From contig NZ_RJZE01000002.1 in assembly GCF_003986935.1 (NCBI RefSeq), positions 248,001 through 312,000 on the forward strand: a DNA stretch of 64,000 bases. Reading direction: 5' to 3'. The stretch is from Paraburkholderia kururiensis JCM 10599 = LMG 19447. GTDB lineage: Bacteria; Pseudomonadota; Gammaproteobacteria; Burkholderiales; Burkholderiaceae. Below, one piece after another: positions 54,030 through 61,908 of this stretch (the first letter of the stretch is position 1; the number at the start of each line of letters is the position of its first letter). The notes beneath the pieces are model-generated. The model saw nothing but the letters and a program-made list of their open reading frames with translations. It had not been told where the DNA came from and ran no database searches. A program made the translations under genes and the position numbers.

Positions 54030-54419
54030 TTACAGTTGCGTCTCGATGGCCGTCTTGTCGATCACCGACCATACCTGCGCGATCTTCCCGTCACGGAACG
54101 TATAAAACACGTTCTCTGCGAAAGAGATGCGCCTGCCGTCGATGGGTAACCCGAGGAAACGATGCCGGGGTCTGCAGTCGAACGCCAGACGACTCGCGAC
54201 GACAGGCGGCTGCGTCACCAGGAGTTCGACGACAAAACGAAGGTCCGGGATCTCATGCACATCCCGTTCCAGCATGTCGCGATAGCCGGACAAGCCGATG
54301 CGCCGACCGTTGTGAATGACGTCGTCGGCCACGAACCGGCCAAGCGATGCCCAATCCCGACGATTCAGGCAATCGAGGTAATCGCGATAGATATCGCTCA
54401 GGTTCGGTTCGCTCACCAT
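54030..54419 (-). CDS. SnoaL/ketosteroid isomerase-like protein
   Basis: 129 residues of the NTF2-like fold: LSDIYRDYLDCLNRRDWASLGRFVADDVIHNG with the usual acidic and Trp residues, and ISFAENVFYTFRDGKIAQVWSVIDK. Probably binds a small hydrophobic ligand; no reaction predicted. Two starts compete: ATG 54419 and GTG 54416; GGGAGG lies 2 bases from the first and 5 from the second, so GTG is possible. Between the diguanylate cyclase and the chemoreceptor. Confidence 0.8.
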   Translation of the reverse strand: MVSEPNLSDIYRDYLDCLNRRDWASLGRFVADDVIHNGRRIGLSGYRDMLERDVHEIPDLRFVVELLVTQPPVVASRLAFDCRPRHRFLGLPIDGRRISFAENVFYTFRDGKIAQVWSVIDKTAIETQL

Positions 54420-54495
54420 GACCTCCCGTCGCCTCGCAGTGCAGATCAATCGCCATCGTAGACCAGAATCCGGCCGCTACGCTTGCTTCGAGCGT

Positions 54496-56049
54496 CTACG
54501 CACGATCGACACGAAATACCGCGATGGCGGCGTCCAACTGCCCCGCCTGCTCTTCCAGCGACCGCGCCGCCGCTGACGCCTCTTCAACAAGCGCCGCGTT
54601 CTGCTGGGTGGCCCGGTCCATTTGCGCCACCGCCTGATTGACCTGTTCGATACCCTTCGACTGCTCGTGCGACGCCGCCGCAATCTCGCCCATCAGGTCG
54701 CTCACGCTTCGAACCGAAGCCAGAATCTCCGTCATCGTTTCCGTTGCGCGATGGACCTGCCTCGCGCCGGTTTCCACGCGATCGAGCGAATCCGTAATCA
54801 GGTCCTTGATCTCTCTCGAGGCGGCCGCGCTGCGTTGAGCCAGCGAGCGCACTTCGCTCGCCACCACCGCAAACCCGCGTCCCTGTTCGCCTGCGCGTGC
54901 CGCTTCCACCGCGGCGTTCAGCGACAGGATGTTGGTCTGAAACGCGATGCCTTCTATCACGCCGATGATTTCGGACATCTTGCCGGACGACTCGGACAGG
55001 CCGCGCATCGTTTGCACCGCTTCGAGCGTCGCCTCGTTGCCCCGCTCCGTCAGCAAGGCCGTACTGCATACCACCTGATTGGCCTGCTTCGCGTTGTCCG
55101 CGTTCTGGCGAACCGTCGAAGTGAGTTCCTCCATTGACGCAGCGGTTTCTTCCAGCGACGCGGCTTGATCTTCAGTCCGTCGCGACAGATCCACGTTGCC
55201 GGCCGAGATCTCATGCGTGGCGGTGCCGATGGACCGTACACCGTTGCGCACCACGCCGATCGTTTGAACGAGCTTCGCCTGCATCGCCTGCAGGCCGCTC
55301 ATCAACTGCCCCATCTCGTCGCGTGAATGGACCTCCACGTGCGTCGTCAGATCGCCGTTCGCAATCGCGCTGAAATGACCGAGTGCCTGCGCAAGCGGCG
55401 TGCTGATCGACCTCTGCAGCGACCACCATGCGAGCGCCGCCGCGGCGAGCGCGATCAGAATGCCTGCAACGGCGACTTCGACGAACCCGTGAAAGCGCGC
55501 CTGCGCGGCATCAAACGTGGCTCGCGCCGCATTCACCTGGATGCGATCGAGCGCATCCATGCTGTCTGACACATCGATGAAGAGCGACGGCGGCATCTGG
55601 CGCCAGACGTCGACGATCTTCGCGGGATCGCCCGTGGCAATCGCGCTGAACATCGGCTCAAGGCCGTTCTCGACGAGAGCATCGAACTTCGTGTTCGCAT
55701 CGGCCGCGCGCTGCGCTTCGTCAGCGCTGGAAGGCGGCAGCGCGCGATACACGTCCCACGCTTTCTTCGATGCCGCGAGCAGATCGCGGGACATCTGCGT
55801 TTGCTGGGCCACGTCCGGCCCCGTGGGATCGAGCGCAATGCGATACAGCCAGAGACGGGTTCTCGAAAGCGCTACGTTGGCCTGCCCCAGCGCCTCCGAA
55901 GAGGCGAGCCGGCTGGAATACAGATCGCTCATATCGTTGTTGCTCATGGACACACCGACAACACCCATGAGGCCACCGACAACGAGCAATGCACCGAGAA
56001 AACTCATTGCCAGCGCGAGACGTACGCGAATACTTATGTTCTTGATCAT
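54496..56049 (-). CDS. Methyl-accepting chemotaxis protein (Tar-like)
   Basis: 517-residue receptor: membrane segments at about 10-32 and 185-205, periplasmic four-helix bundle between (with LWLYRIALDPTGPD, LPPSSADEAQRAAD), HAMP, then signalling helices with [22 protein letters not shown]. The C-terminus is plain. ATG 56049 (MIKNISIRVRLALAM) matches the normal start of this receptor type, although no Shine-Dalgarno site precedes it; an in-frame ATG at 56112 would add 21 hydrophobic residues. Fourth chemoreceptor in the window; unlinked to che genes. Confidence 0.93.
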   Translation of the reverse strand: MIKNISIRVRLALAMSFLGALLVVGGLMGVVGVSMSNNDMSDLYSSRLASSEALGQANVALSRTRLWLYRIALDPTGPDVAQQTQMSRDLLAASKKAWDVYRALPPSSADEAQRAADANTKFDALVENGLEPMFSAIATGDPAKIVDVWRQMPPSLFIDVSDSMDALDRIQVNAARATFDAAQARFHGFVEVAVAGILIALAAAALAWWSLQRSISTPLAQALGHFSAIANGDLTTHVEVHSRDEMGQLMSGLQAMQAKLVQTIGVVRNGVRSIGTATHEISAGNVDLSRRTEDQAASLEETAASMEELTSTVRQNADNAKQANQVVCSTALLTERGNEATLEAVQTMRGLSESSGKMSEIIGVIEGIAFQTNILSLNAAVEAARAGEQGRGFAVVASEVRSLAQRSAAASREIKDLITDSLDRVETGARQVHRATETMTEILASVRSVSDLMGEIAAASHEQSKGIEQVNQAVAQMDRATQQNAALVEEASAAARSLEEQAGQLDAAIAVFRVDRA

Positions 56050-56877
56050 GATGACGGAGGCGTTGAGCAGGAGGACGAAGAAGTTGAGCGCGCCAAAGCT
56101 CTGGGTAGGCATGCGCGGCTCGTTGCCTCACTAACGGCCAAAAATTCCAGGCATTTATGCGGGATCAGGAAGAGACCTATCCGGACGAAGGACTTGATCA
56201 GCCATCCTGAATTCAGGGCGATGCCTGCGACACGTCGGAGATCTGTCCCAAGAAATGGTGGAACAAGACGGACACGGCACGCAGAGAACGAAAGTCCGGC
56301 GCCTTGTCTCTTGTCGGTCCACCCACGGTGCCGGTCGGACGAATGGCCCGCCGATAAAGTGCGCAACCTCTACATTCACTGCCGTAGTGGCGCACGGGCT
56401 GTGTCGATGACCGGCAGGATTGTCGACATGTCGAGTCCGAGCACACCGGAGGCCAGTTTCACGCGCTTCGCCGCCTCATTCGCTTCGGCACGGCCCACGA
56501 GTCAGTTTCAGAAAGGAGGATATGACGGGCCCCTTCAGCGGTCCGCCCCGTTCGCTCCAACCGGGAATGAGTTCATTGAGGCGCGTAGGCCCATGATCGC
56601 GCCCGCGAGGATAAACAATGCGCCGATAAATCGCCTGGCCATACAGATACGTCTGTTTCGACAAGTGGCACTGAGTCGCACCGCTCACCCCCACCGCGCA
56701 CCGGCTTTGTACACATTGATCTTCACATCACTAACCGTATGGGCTGTATTCGTATAGGGCAACATTGCCAGAACACTGCCAAAACGATAATGCGCACCAA
56801 AACCAAAGTGGTCGTTCTGGTGGGAATGCCACGCAATATGGCATAGTCCCATACTTGAACATGGATAAGGAGGTCTA
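56050..56877. other. Gene-poor region upstream of the H-NS gene
   Basis: 828 bases without a firm gene. A 35-codon minus-strand ORF (56642-56535, MARRFIGALFILAGAIMG...) looks like the start of a membrane protein but stops early and has no ribosome site. AAAGGAGG at 56513-56520 precedes a 24-codon ORF only. The part 56700-56870 is clearly more AT-rich and contains an inverted repeat, GGGA-ATGCCA...TGGCAT-AG-TCCC (56822-56850), just before the H-NS start. Confidence 0.5.
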
Positions 56878-57669
56878 ATGGCCACGCTCGAAAGCATCCA
56901 GGCACGAATCGCGCAATTGCAGGCACAAGCACAGGAACTGGTTGCAAAGCAATCTACGGTCGTTCTCGACAAAATCCGTGAACTCATGACGAAGCACGGC
57001 ATAACCACTGCCGAGATCGAGGCACATGTCGGCAAGCGGCGCGGTCACAAGCCTGGAAAACAGGCAACGAAACAGGCAAACATTTCGAAGCACGCCGCAG
57101 GCGCGCCGAAGTACCGCGACCCCAAAACCGGTGCAACGTGGACCGGTCACGGGCGGGCACCGGCCTGGATTGCCGCTGCGAAAGACCGCAACAAATTCTT
57201 GATTTCAGGCACTCCCACAGGGGCGGCGCCTACGACGAAGAAAGTAGCGAAAGCCGGAAACTATGTACGCGGCCCCCAGCCCGCGATGTATCAAGACCCG
57301 AAGACCGGAGCCACCTGGAGCGGACGTGGTCGTGCGCCGGCGTGGATGGCGAACGCCAGGGACCGCACGAAGTTTTTGATCGAAAAGGTCGAAGCGCCCG
57401 CGACCCCGCGAAAAGCGAAAGCCGAAAAGGCCACGCCCGCCAGCAGAACGGTAACGAAGAAGACGGCAGCGAAGAAAGCACCGGCCAGGAAGGTTGCTAC
57501 GAGGAAGGCGACAGCGCCGGCGCGCAAAACGGCTTCGAAGAAGAGCGCGAGCGCTAAATCACCGGTCGTTCGAAAAGCTCGCGTGGCAAGAACCGTGAAG
57601 TCTGCCAAGTCCATTGACGCTGCAGTGCCACAAGCCGCGCCCGACACTGCAACCGGAACACCGGCCTGA
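56878..57669 (+). CDS. H-NS-family protein with two DNA-binding modules and a Lys/Ala-rich tail
   Basis: 263 residues; ordinary H-NS-like proteins of the group have about 100. Residues 1-55 are the helical oligomerisation part (IQARIAQLQAQAQELVAKQ). The DNA-contact module YRDPKTGATWTGHGRAPAW is at 79-98 and is repeated at 138-157 as YQDPKTGATWSGRGRAPAW. The last 95 residues are a low-complexity tail of Lys, Ala, Pro, Arg and Thr (KKTAAKKAPARK-like) similar to histone H1 tails. Perfect AAGGAGG lies just before the ATG. Probably a nucleoid-structuring silencer able to bridge or coat DNA strongly. Confidence 0.9.
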   Translation: MATLESIQARIAQLQAQAQELVAKQSTVVLDKIRELMTKHGITTAEIEAHVGKRRGHKPGKQATKQANISKHAAGAPKYRDPKTGATWTGHGRAPAWIAAAKDRNKFLISGTPTGAAPTTKKVAKAGNYVRGPQPAMYQDPKTGATWSGRGRAPAWMANARDRTKFLIEKVEAPATPRKAKAEKATPASRTVTKKTAAKKAPARKVATRKATAPARKTASKKSASAKSPVVRKARVARTVKSAKSIDAAVPQAAPDTATGTPA

Positions 57670-57940
57670 GTTGTCGGCCAGCCGAACTCTGGATGTCGTG
57701 GTTGCAGATCTCTCAGCAGTCACCGTCCTGATAGAAAGGACTTGCGCCGCCGCCACGATTGAACCGTGCCGAAGTCTTATCGTGCTGACCAATTGGCACG
57801 TGGGTCTTGCGCGCGTTCAGTCAGTGAGCGGCATGGTGGTATCTCCCGATCGAGATGACAGAGATCCAGGTTGATACCACCCAAAACACCGCCCATTGCC
57901 AACGCACACACATCCACCAACCCGCAACGTGTCGAAACAG
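57670..57940. other. Interval between the H-NS gene and the tRNA terminator
   Basis: About 270 bases. I see no gene, strong promoter or structured RNA; a few weak ORFs on both strands have no ribosome sites. Confidence 0.5.
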
Positions 57941-57958
57941 AAAAGGCCGGAAGGCCTT
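57941..57958 (-). terminator. Likely terminator of the tRNA-Leu gene
   Basis: AAGGCC (57943-57948) and GGCCTT (57953-57958), loop GGAA, followed on the minus strand by TTTTC. It is 50 bases past the 3' end of the tRNA. Confidence 0.5.
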
Positions 57959-58007
57959 GTGCCGCAGCGAGTCCGTGGACTTGTGCGGAACTTGTCGGAA
58001 GATATTC

Positions 58008-58409
58008 TGGTGCCGGGGACCGGACTCGAACCGGCAAGCCGTTAAGCGGCGGATTTTCTTCACACCACGCCTTTCGACGCCGTCGGCGAAAAGCTTCGCG
58101 CTTTCCGCCAACGTTCGTGCGCTGGACTATGCCTTCGCCATCGCTCGCGCGCCGTCGCCCGCAAGGGCTGACCGGCGCACGGCCTTAGGCGCCCCCCGTC
58201 TAGTCTCTACACCTTCCACACCTCGCGTTGTTGCTACGCGGGCGGGCTTGGCTCGGCGTTGCCTCGGCGGCGCACACGCGATGTTGCATGCGATGTGCGT
58301 ACGTTCGCGCCAGGGGGTTCGCCGAATTTGAGGGGTTCTACACCGGCCGTTTCCGGCCGGGCACTCAATTTTTTAAGTCCGCTATGTTTACCAATTTCAT
58401 CACCCCGGC
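58008..58409 (-). tRNA. tRNA-Leu(UAA), interrupted by a group I intron
   Basis: The 5' exon (58409-58375) is GCCGGGGTGATG...AGCGGACTT and the 3' exon (58057-58008) is AAAATCCGCCGC...CCCCGGCACCA. Spliced, they give an 85-nt tRNA: acceptor stem GCCGGGG/CCCCGGC with encoded CCA, AATTGGTAAACA D-loop, anticodon stem GCGGA/TCCGC and loop CTTAAAA with anticodon TAA, a leucine-type long variable arm, and TTCGAGT T-loop. The intron lies between U34 and A35, the same place as the tRNA-Leu introns of cyanobacteria. It may be the organism's only UUA-reading tRNA, in which case splicing would be essential. Confidence 0.92.
58058..58374 (-). ncRNA. Group I self-splicing intron in tRNA-Leu(UAA)
   Basis: 317 nt, ending in the obligatory G (58058). 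The 5' exon GGACUU pairs with UUGAGUGCC at the start of the intron (P1, with U-G at the splice site). CCGGCCG-GAAA-CGGCCGG (58360-58343) is P2 with a GNRA loop. The R element GTAGAGACTAGACGG (58210-58196) and the S element GGCATAGTCC (58133-58124) give a perfect P7 GACTA/TAGTC. GAGCCAAGCC is also typical. The layout is that of the IC3 tRNA introns. No homing endonuclease ORF is inside. Confidence 0.9.
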
Positions 58410-58421
58410 AGGGCGGACGCG

Positions 58422-58451
58422 ATTCTACCATTGGCTCGAACGACGGCCCAA
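58422..58451 (-). promoter_or_regulatory. Promoter of the tRNA-Leu gene
   Basis: On the minus strand TTGGGC (58451-58446), an 18-base spacer and TAGAAT (58427-58422), ending 12 bases before the mature 5' end of the tRNA. It lies in the 116-base gap with the divergent LacI-type gene. Confidence 0.6.
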
Positions 58452-58498
58452 AACCGTCATCGCGCCGTCACACACGCTGCTGATAATGCGCTCGTCGA

Positions 58499-58506
58499 AA
58501 ACGTTT
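58499..58506 (+). promoter_or_regulatory. LacI-type operator at the regulator's own promoter
   Basis: AAACGTTT, a perfect palindrome with the central CG typical of LacI-family sites, 19 bases before the ATG and just after a TGATAAT element (58480-58486). Suggests autorepression. Confidence 0.55.
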
Positions 58507-58525
58507 ACATCCATCGGCGAACAGC

Positions 58526-59584
58526 ATGAACCCCACCATCAAGGACGTCGCCGCGCACGCGGGCTTTTCCATCGCTACCGTCTCGCGCGCCATCAACGCG
58601 CCGCACACGGTGAACCCCGTCACGCTCGAAAAGGTGCGCGAGGCGATTGCGGCGCTCAACTTCCGGCCCAGCCCGCTCGGGCGCCAGTTGCGCGGCGAGC
58701 GCACGCGGCTCGTGGGCGTCGTGCTGCCCACGCTCGCGAACCCGGTATTCGCCGAATGCCTGCAAGGCATCGACGAACTGGCCTCTGCACAAGGCTACCG
58801 GCTCATGCTCATGACCACGCAATACGACGCGGACCGCGAGCGTCACGCCATCGAGACCCTGCGCGCGCAGCGCGTAGACGGCCTCATCCTCACAGTAGCC
58901 GACGCGGACACGCACCCGCTGCTCGACGAACTCGACCGCAACGGTCCGCGCTACGTGCTCATGCATAACGACACGGTGCGCCGGCCCTCGGTCTCGGTGG
59001 ACAACCGTCTCGCCGCGTACGACGGCGTGCGCATGCTGATCGCGCACGGGCACCGCCGCATCCTGATGTTGGCCGGCACGCTCGCGGCTTCGGACCGCGC
59101 ACGGCTGCGCTACACGGGCTACGCGCAAGCCATGGAGCAAGCGGGACTCACGCCGACGCCCGCGCTAGAAATCGATTTCAACGCCGATGAACTCGCGCCC
59201 TCGGTGCTCGCGCATCTGACGAGCCCGGCCAACGGCGCGGCGCGCCCCACTGCCCTCTTCTGCAGCAACGACCTGCTCGCGATGGTGGTGATGCGCGGCC
59301 TGCGCCGCGCGCGTTTCGAGGTGCCGGACGATATGTCGATTCTGGGCTTCGACGGCCTCGCAATGGGCGAACTGCTCTCGCCGCCGCTCGCGAGCATCTG
59401 CACGCCGAACCGCGAGATTGGCTGCGCCGCATGGCAGCGCCTGATTGCGCGCCTCGACGACACCTATACCGACGCGTCGCTCACGCTGACGCTGCCGCAC
59501 ACCTTGCGCGAAGGCGCGACGATCGCGGCCATTGCAAGCAGCGACGCCGAACCGCGCAAACGGCCTGCGCAAGCGCTGAACTGA
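58526..59584 (+). CDS. LacI-family transcriptional regulator
   Basis: 352 residues. N-terminal LacI HTH and hinge (1-60: TIKDVAAHAGFSIATVSRAINAPHTVNPVTLEKVREAIAALNFRPSPLGRQLRG), then a periplasmic-binding-like effector domain (about 62-335) with LVGVVLPTLANPVFAECLQGI and SILGFDGLAMGELLSPPLASI. It sits directly upstream of, and in the same direction as, an ABC importer operon, its probable target. The effector is likely the imported solute or a metabolite of it; not identified. Confidence 0.92.
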   Translation: MNPTIKDVAAHAGFSIATVSRAINAPHTVNPVTLEKVREAIAALNFRPSPLGRQLRGERTRLVGVVLPTLANPVFAECLQGIDELASAQGYRLMLMTTQYDADRERHAIETLRAQRVDGLILTVADADTHPLLDELDRNGPRYVLMHNDTVRRPSVSVDNRLAAYDGVRMLIAHGHRRILMLAGTLAASDRARLRYTGYAQAMEQAGLTPTPALEIDFNADELAPSVLAHLTSPANGAARPTALFCSNDLLAMVVMRGLRRARFEVPDDMSILGFDGLAMGELLSPPLASICTPNREIGCAAWQRLIARLDDTYTDASLTLTLPHTLREGATIAAIASSDAEPRKRPAQALN

Positions 59585-59774
59585 CGGCATTCGGCGCGGC
59601 GCGCACGACGCTGGATGCGCCGCCGACGATGGCGCTGCCCACGCGACAGAGCGCACCGCGAAACATCACGCAACGCACCGCGCGACACGTCGCCGAACCG
59701 GCGCGCCGCTCACGGAGCATGCGTACTGCGAAGCCCGCGAGCAAGCGCGCAACAACTTCGACGTATCCCTAAAC

Positions 59775-59782
59775 AATCGATT
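59775..59782 (+). promoter_or_regulatory. Probable LacI-type operator of the importer operon
   Basis: AATCGATT, a palindrome sharing the AAnCGnTT pattern with the site at 58499, 50 bases before the binding-protein start. The remaining 59585-59774 stretch shows nothing else. Confidence 0.4.
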
Positions 59783-59831
59783 AATCGCTTCACCCTCGTC
59801 CTCTCGCACCACGTTTCGAAGGAGACCCGCA

Positions 59832-60899
59832 GTGACCCGTCGTTTCGCTTCCGCTCATCCGCTTGGCCGCGCCGCCCGAAAAGGCGCGGCCCTGCTCTTC
59901 GCCGCCGCGGCCACGTTCGCCTCGGCCTTCGCGCTCGTCGCGCCGCAAGCGGCGCATGCCGAAGAAACCGCGATCTGCTACAACTGCCCGCCCGAGTGGG
60001 CCGACTGGGCCAGCCAGATCAAGGCCATTCAGGAAAAGACCGGCATTCGCGTGCCGTTCGACAACAAGAACTCCGGCCAGGCCATCGCGCAATTGATGGC
60101 CGAGCAGAAGAGCCCCGTCGCGGACGTGGTCTATCTCGGCGTCTCCTCGGCTTTCCAGGCGAAGGACAAGGGCGTGATCCAGCCGTACCGTCCCGCGCAT
60201 TGGGACGACATTCCCACCGGCCTCAAAGACCCGCAGGGCTACTGGTTCGCCATCCACTCGGGCACGCTCGGCTTCTTCGTCAACAAGGACGCACTGGAAG
60301 GCAAGCCCGTGCCGCGCTCGTGGGCCGACCTGCTCAAGCCTGAATACAAAGGCATGATCGGCTACCTCGATCCGTCGAGCGCGTTCGTGGGCTACGCAGG
60401 CGCGGTGGCCGTGAACCAGGCGTTGGGCGGCACGCTCGACAACTTCGAGCCCGGCCTCGACTGGTTCCGCAAGCTCAAGGCCAATGCGCCCATCGTGCCG
60501 AAGCAGACCGCTTACGCGCGCGTGCTCTCGGGCGAGATTCCGATTCTGCTCGACTACGACTTCGACGCGTATCGCGCGAAATACAAGGACCACGCCAACG
60601 TGGAGTTCGTGATTCCGCGCGAAGGCACGATCGCCGTGCCCTATGTGATGAGTCTCGTGAAGGGTGCGCCGCATGAGGCGAACGGCAGGAAGGTGCTGGA
60701 TTTCGTGCTCTCCGACGAAGGCCAGAAGCTCTGGGCCAACGCGTATCTGCGTCCTGTGCGCGCGAGCGCAATGTCGGCGGAAACGGCCGCGAAGTTCCTG
60801 CCCGCAAGCGACTATGCCCGCGCGAAGCCCGTCGACTTCGCGAAGATGGCCGAGAAGCAGCAGAGCTTCGGCGAACGCTATCTGCAGATCATGCATTGA
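59832..60899 (+). CDS. ABC importer periplasmic binding protein
   Basis: 355 residues with a long signal peptide (about 1-43, ending AAHA-E). Mature part has the cluster-D/F-type binding-protein fold of iron, thiamine, spermidine or phosphonate importers: YNCPPEWADWASQIKAIQEKTG, ADVVYLGVSSAFQAKDKGVI, PRSWADLLKPEYKGMIGYLDPSSAFVG, YVMSLVKGAPHEANGRKVLDFVLSDEG. The ligand is not defined by visible motifs. The GTG start at 59832 has AAGGAG eight bases upstream. First gene of the importer operon; LacI-type control likely. Confidence 0.87.
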   Translation: MTRRFASAHPLGRAARKGAALLFAAAATFASAFALVAPQAAHAEETAICYNCPPEWADWASQIKAIQEKTGIRVPFDNKNSGQAIAQLMAEQKSPVADVVYLGVSSAFQAKDKGVIQPYRPAHWDDIPTGLKDPQGYWFAIHSGTLGFFVNKDALEGKPVPRSWADLLKPEYKGMIGYLDPSSAFVGYAGAVAVNQALGGTLDNFEPGLDWFRKLKANAPIVPKQTAYARVLSGEIPILLDYDFDAYRAKYKDHANVEFVIPREGTIAVPYVMSLVKGAPHEANGRKVLDFVLSDEGQKLWANAYLRPVRASAMSAETAAKFLPASDYARAKPVDFAKMAEKQQSFGERYLQIMH

Positions 60900-61083
60900 T
60901 CGCCGCCTGGTCGTGGTCCGGTCGCAACCCGGTCTCGCCCCGGTCTCGACCGGCCTCACAACGGCACGCGCATCACGCGATGCGCGAGACGCTGCGGGGC
61001 CGGTCGCTACCCGAAGCCGCCGAAGTCACCCCAGGTCACACCACGTCACATCAAGTTCAACACACGCATTCAACGGCAACCGC

Positions 61084-61908
61084 ATGCACGACATTACGTT
61101 CCCGCTACGCTGGCGCATCGCGCTCATTGCCCCCGCGCTCGCGGTGTTCATCGCGTTCTGGCTGCTGCCGATGGTGGCGCTCGTGCAGGTCAGCGCGGAC
61201 CATCACTTCTTTTCGACGTACGCAGCGCTGCTCACGAACGCGCGCTACATGAAGAGCCTCGCAGCGACGATCGTGCTCTCGGCCGCGGTAACAGCAGCGA
61301 CGCTCGTACTCTCCGTCATTGCCGGGCTGCTGCTCGCGCGCCGCGAATTCGCAGGCAAGCGCACGCTCGTCGCGCTGCTCACGTTCCCGCTCGCGTTTCC
61401 CGGCGTCGTCGTGGGCTTCATGGTGATCATGCTGGCGGGCCGTCAGGGGCTGATCGGCGCACTCGCGCTCAAGCTCACGGGCGAGCGCTGGGTGTTCGCC
61501 TATTCGATGGCCGGGCTCTTCGTCGGCTACCTGTATTTCTCGATTCCGCGCGTGATCGTGACCGTGATGGCCTCGGCAACCAAGCTCGACGCTTCGCTCG
61601 AAGAAGCCGCGCGATCGCTCGGCGCCTCACCGTGGCAGATCATGCGTGACGTCGTGCTGCCCGCGCTTTCGCCGGGTTTAATCGCAGCAGGCGCTGTGTG
61701 CTTCGCGACCGCGATGGGCGCATTCGGCACGGCGTTCACGCTCGCCACCGACATCGACGTACTGCCCATGACTATCTATACCGAGTTCACGCTCAACGCG
61801 AACATGGTGACGGCTGCGGGGCTTTCCATCGTGCTCGGCCTCGTCACGTGGGCGGTGCTGGCCTGCGCGCGCAGCGCGACGGGCTCCGCCGTGGCGGCCA
61901 CCGCATGA
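61084..61908 (+). CDS. ABC importer permease 1
   Basis: 274 residues, six membrane helices. The EAA loop that docks to the ATPase is EEAARSLGASPWQIMRDVVLP in the second half. Length and pattern fit the single-domain permeases of the iron/spermidine/2-aminoethylphosphonate group. Its TGA overlaps the ATG of the second permease gene (ATGA). No strong ribosome site upstream of ATG 61084; the 184-base gap after the binding-protein gene holds nothing clear. Confidence 0.88.
   Translation: MHDITFPLRWRIALIAPALAVFIAFWLLPMVALVQVSADHHFFSTYAALLTNARYMKSLAATIVLSAAVTAATLVLSVIAGLLLARREFAGKRTLVALLTFPLAFPGVVVGFMVIMLAGRQGLIGALALKLTGERWVFAYSMAGLFVGYLYFSIPRVIVTVMASATKLDASLEEAARSLGASPWQIMRDVVLPALSPGLIAAGAVCFATAMGAFGTAFTLATDIDVLPMTIYTEFTLNANMVTAAGLSIVLGLVTWAVLACARSATGSAVAATA

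Noticed and set aside
57855-58331. Plus-strand ORFs crossing the tRNA-Leu region
   Set aside because: They run through the tRNA exons and intron in antisense; RNA structure explains the sequence better.
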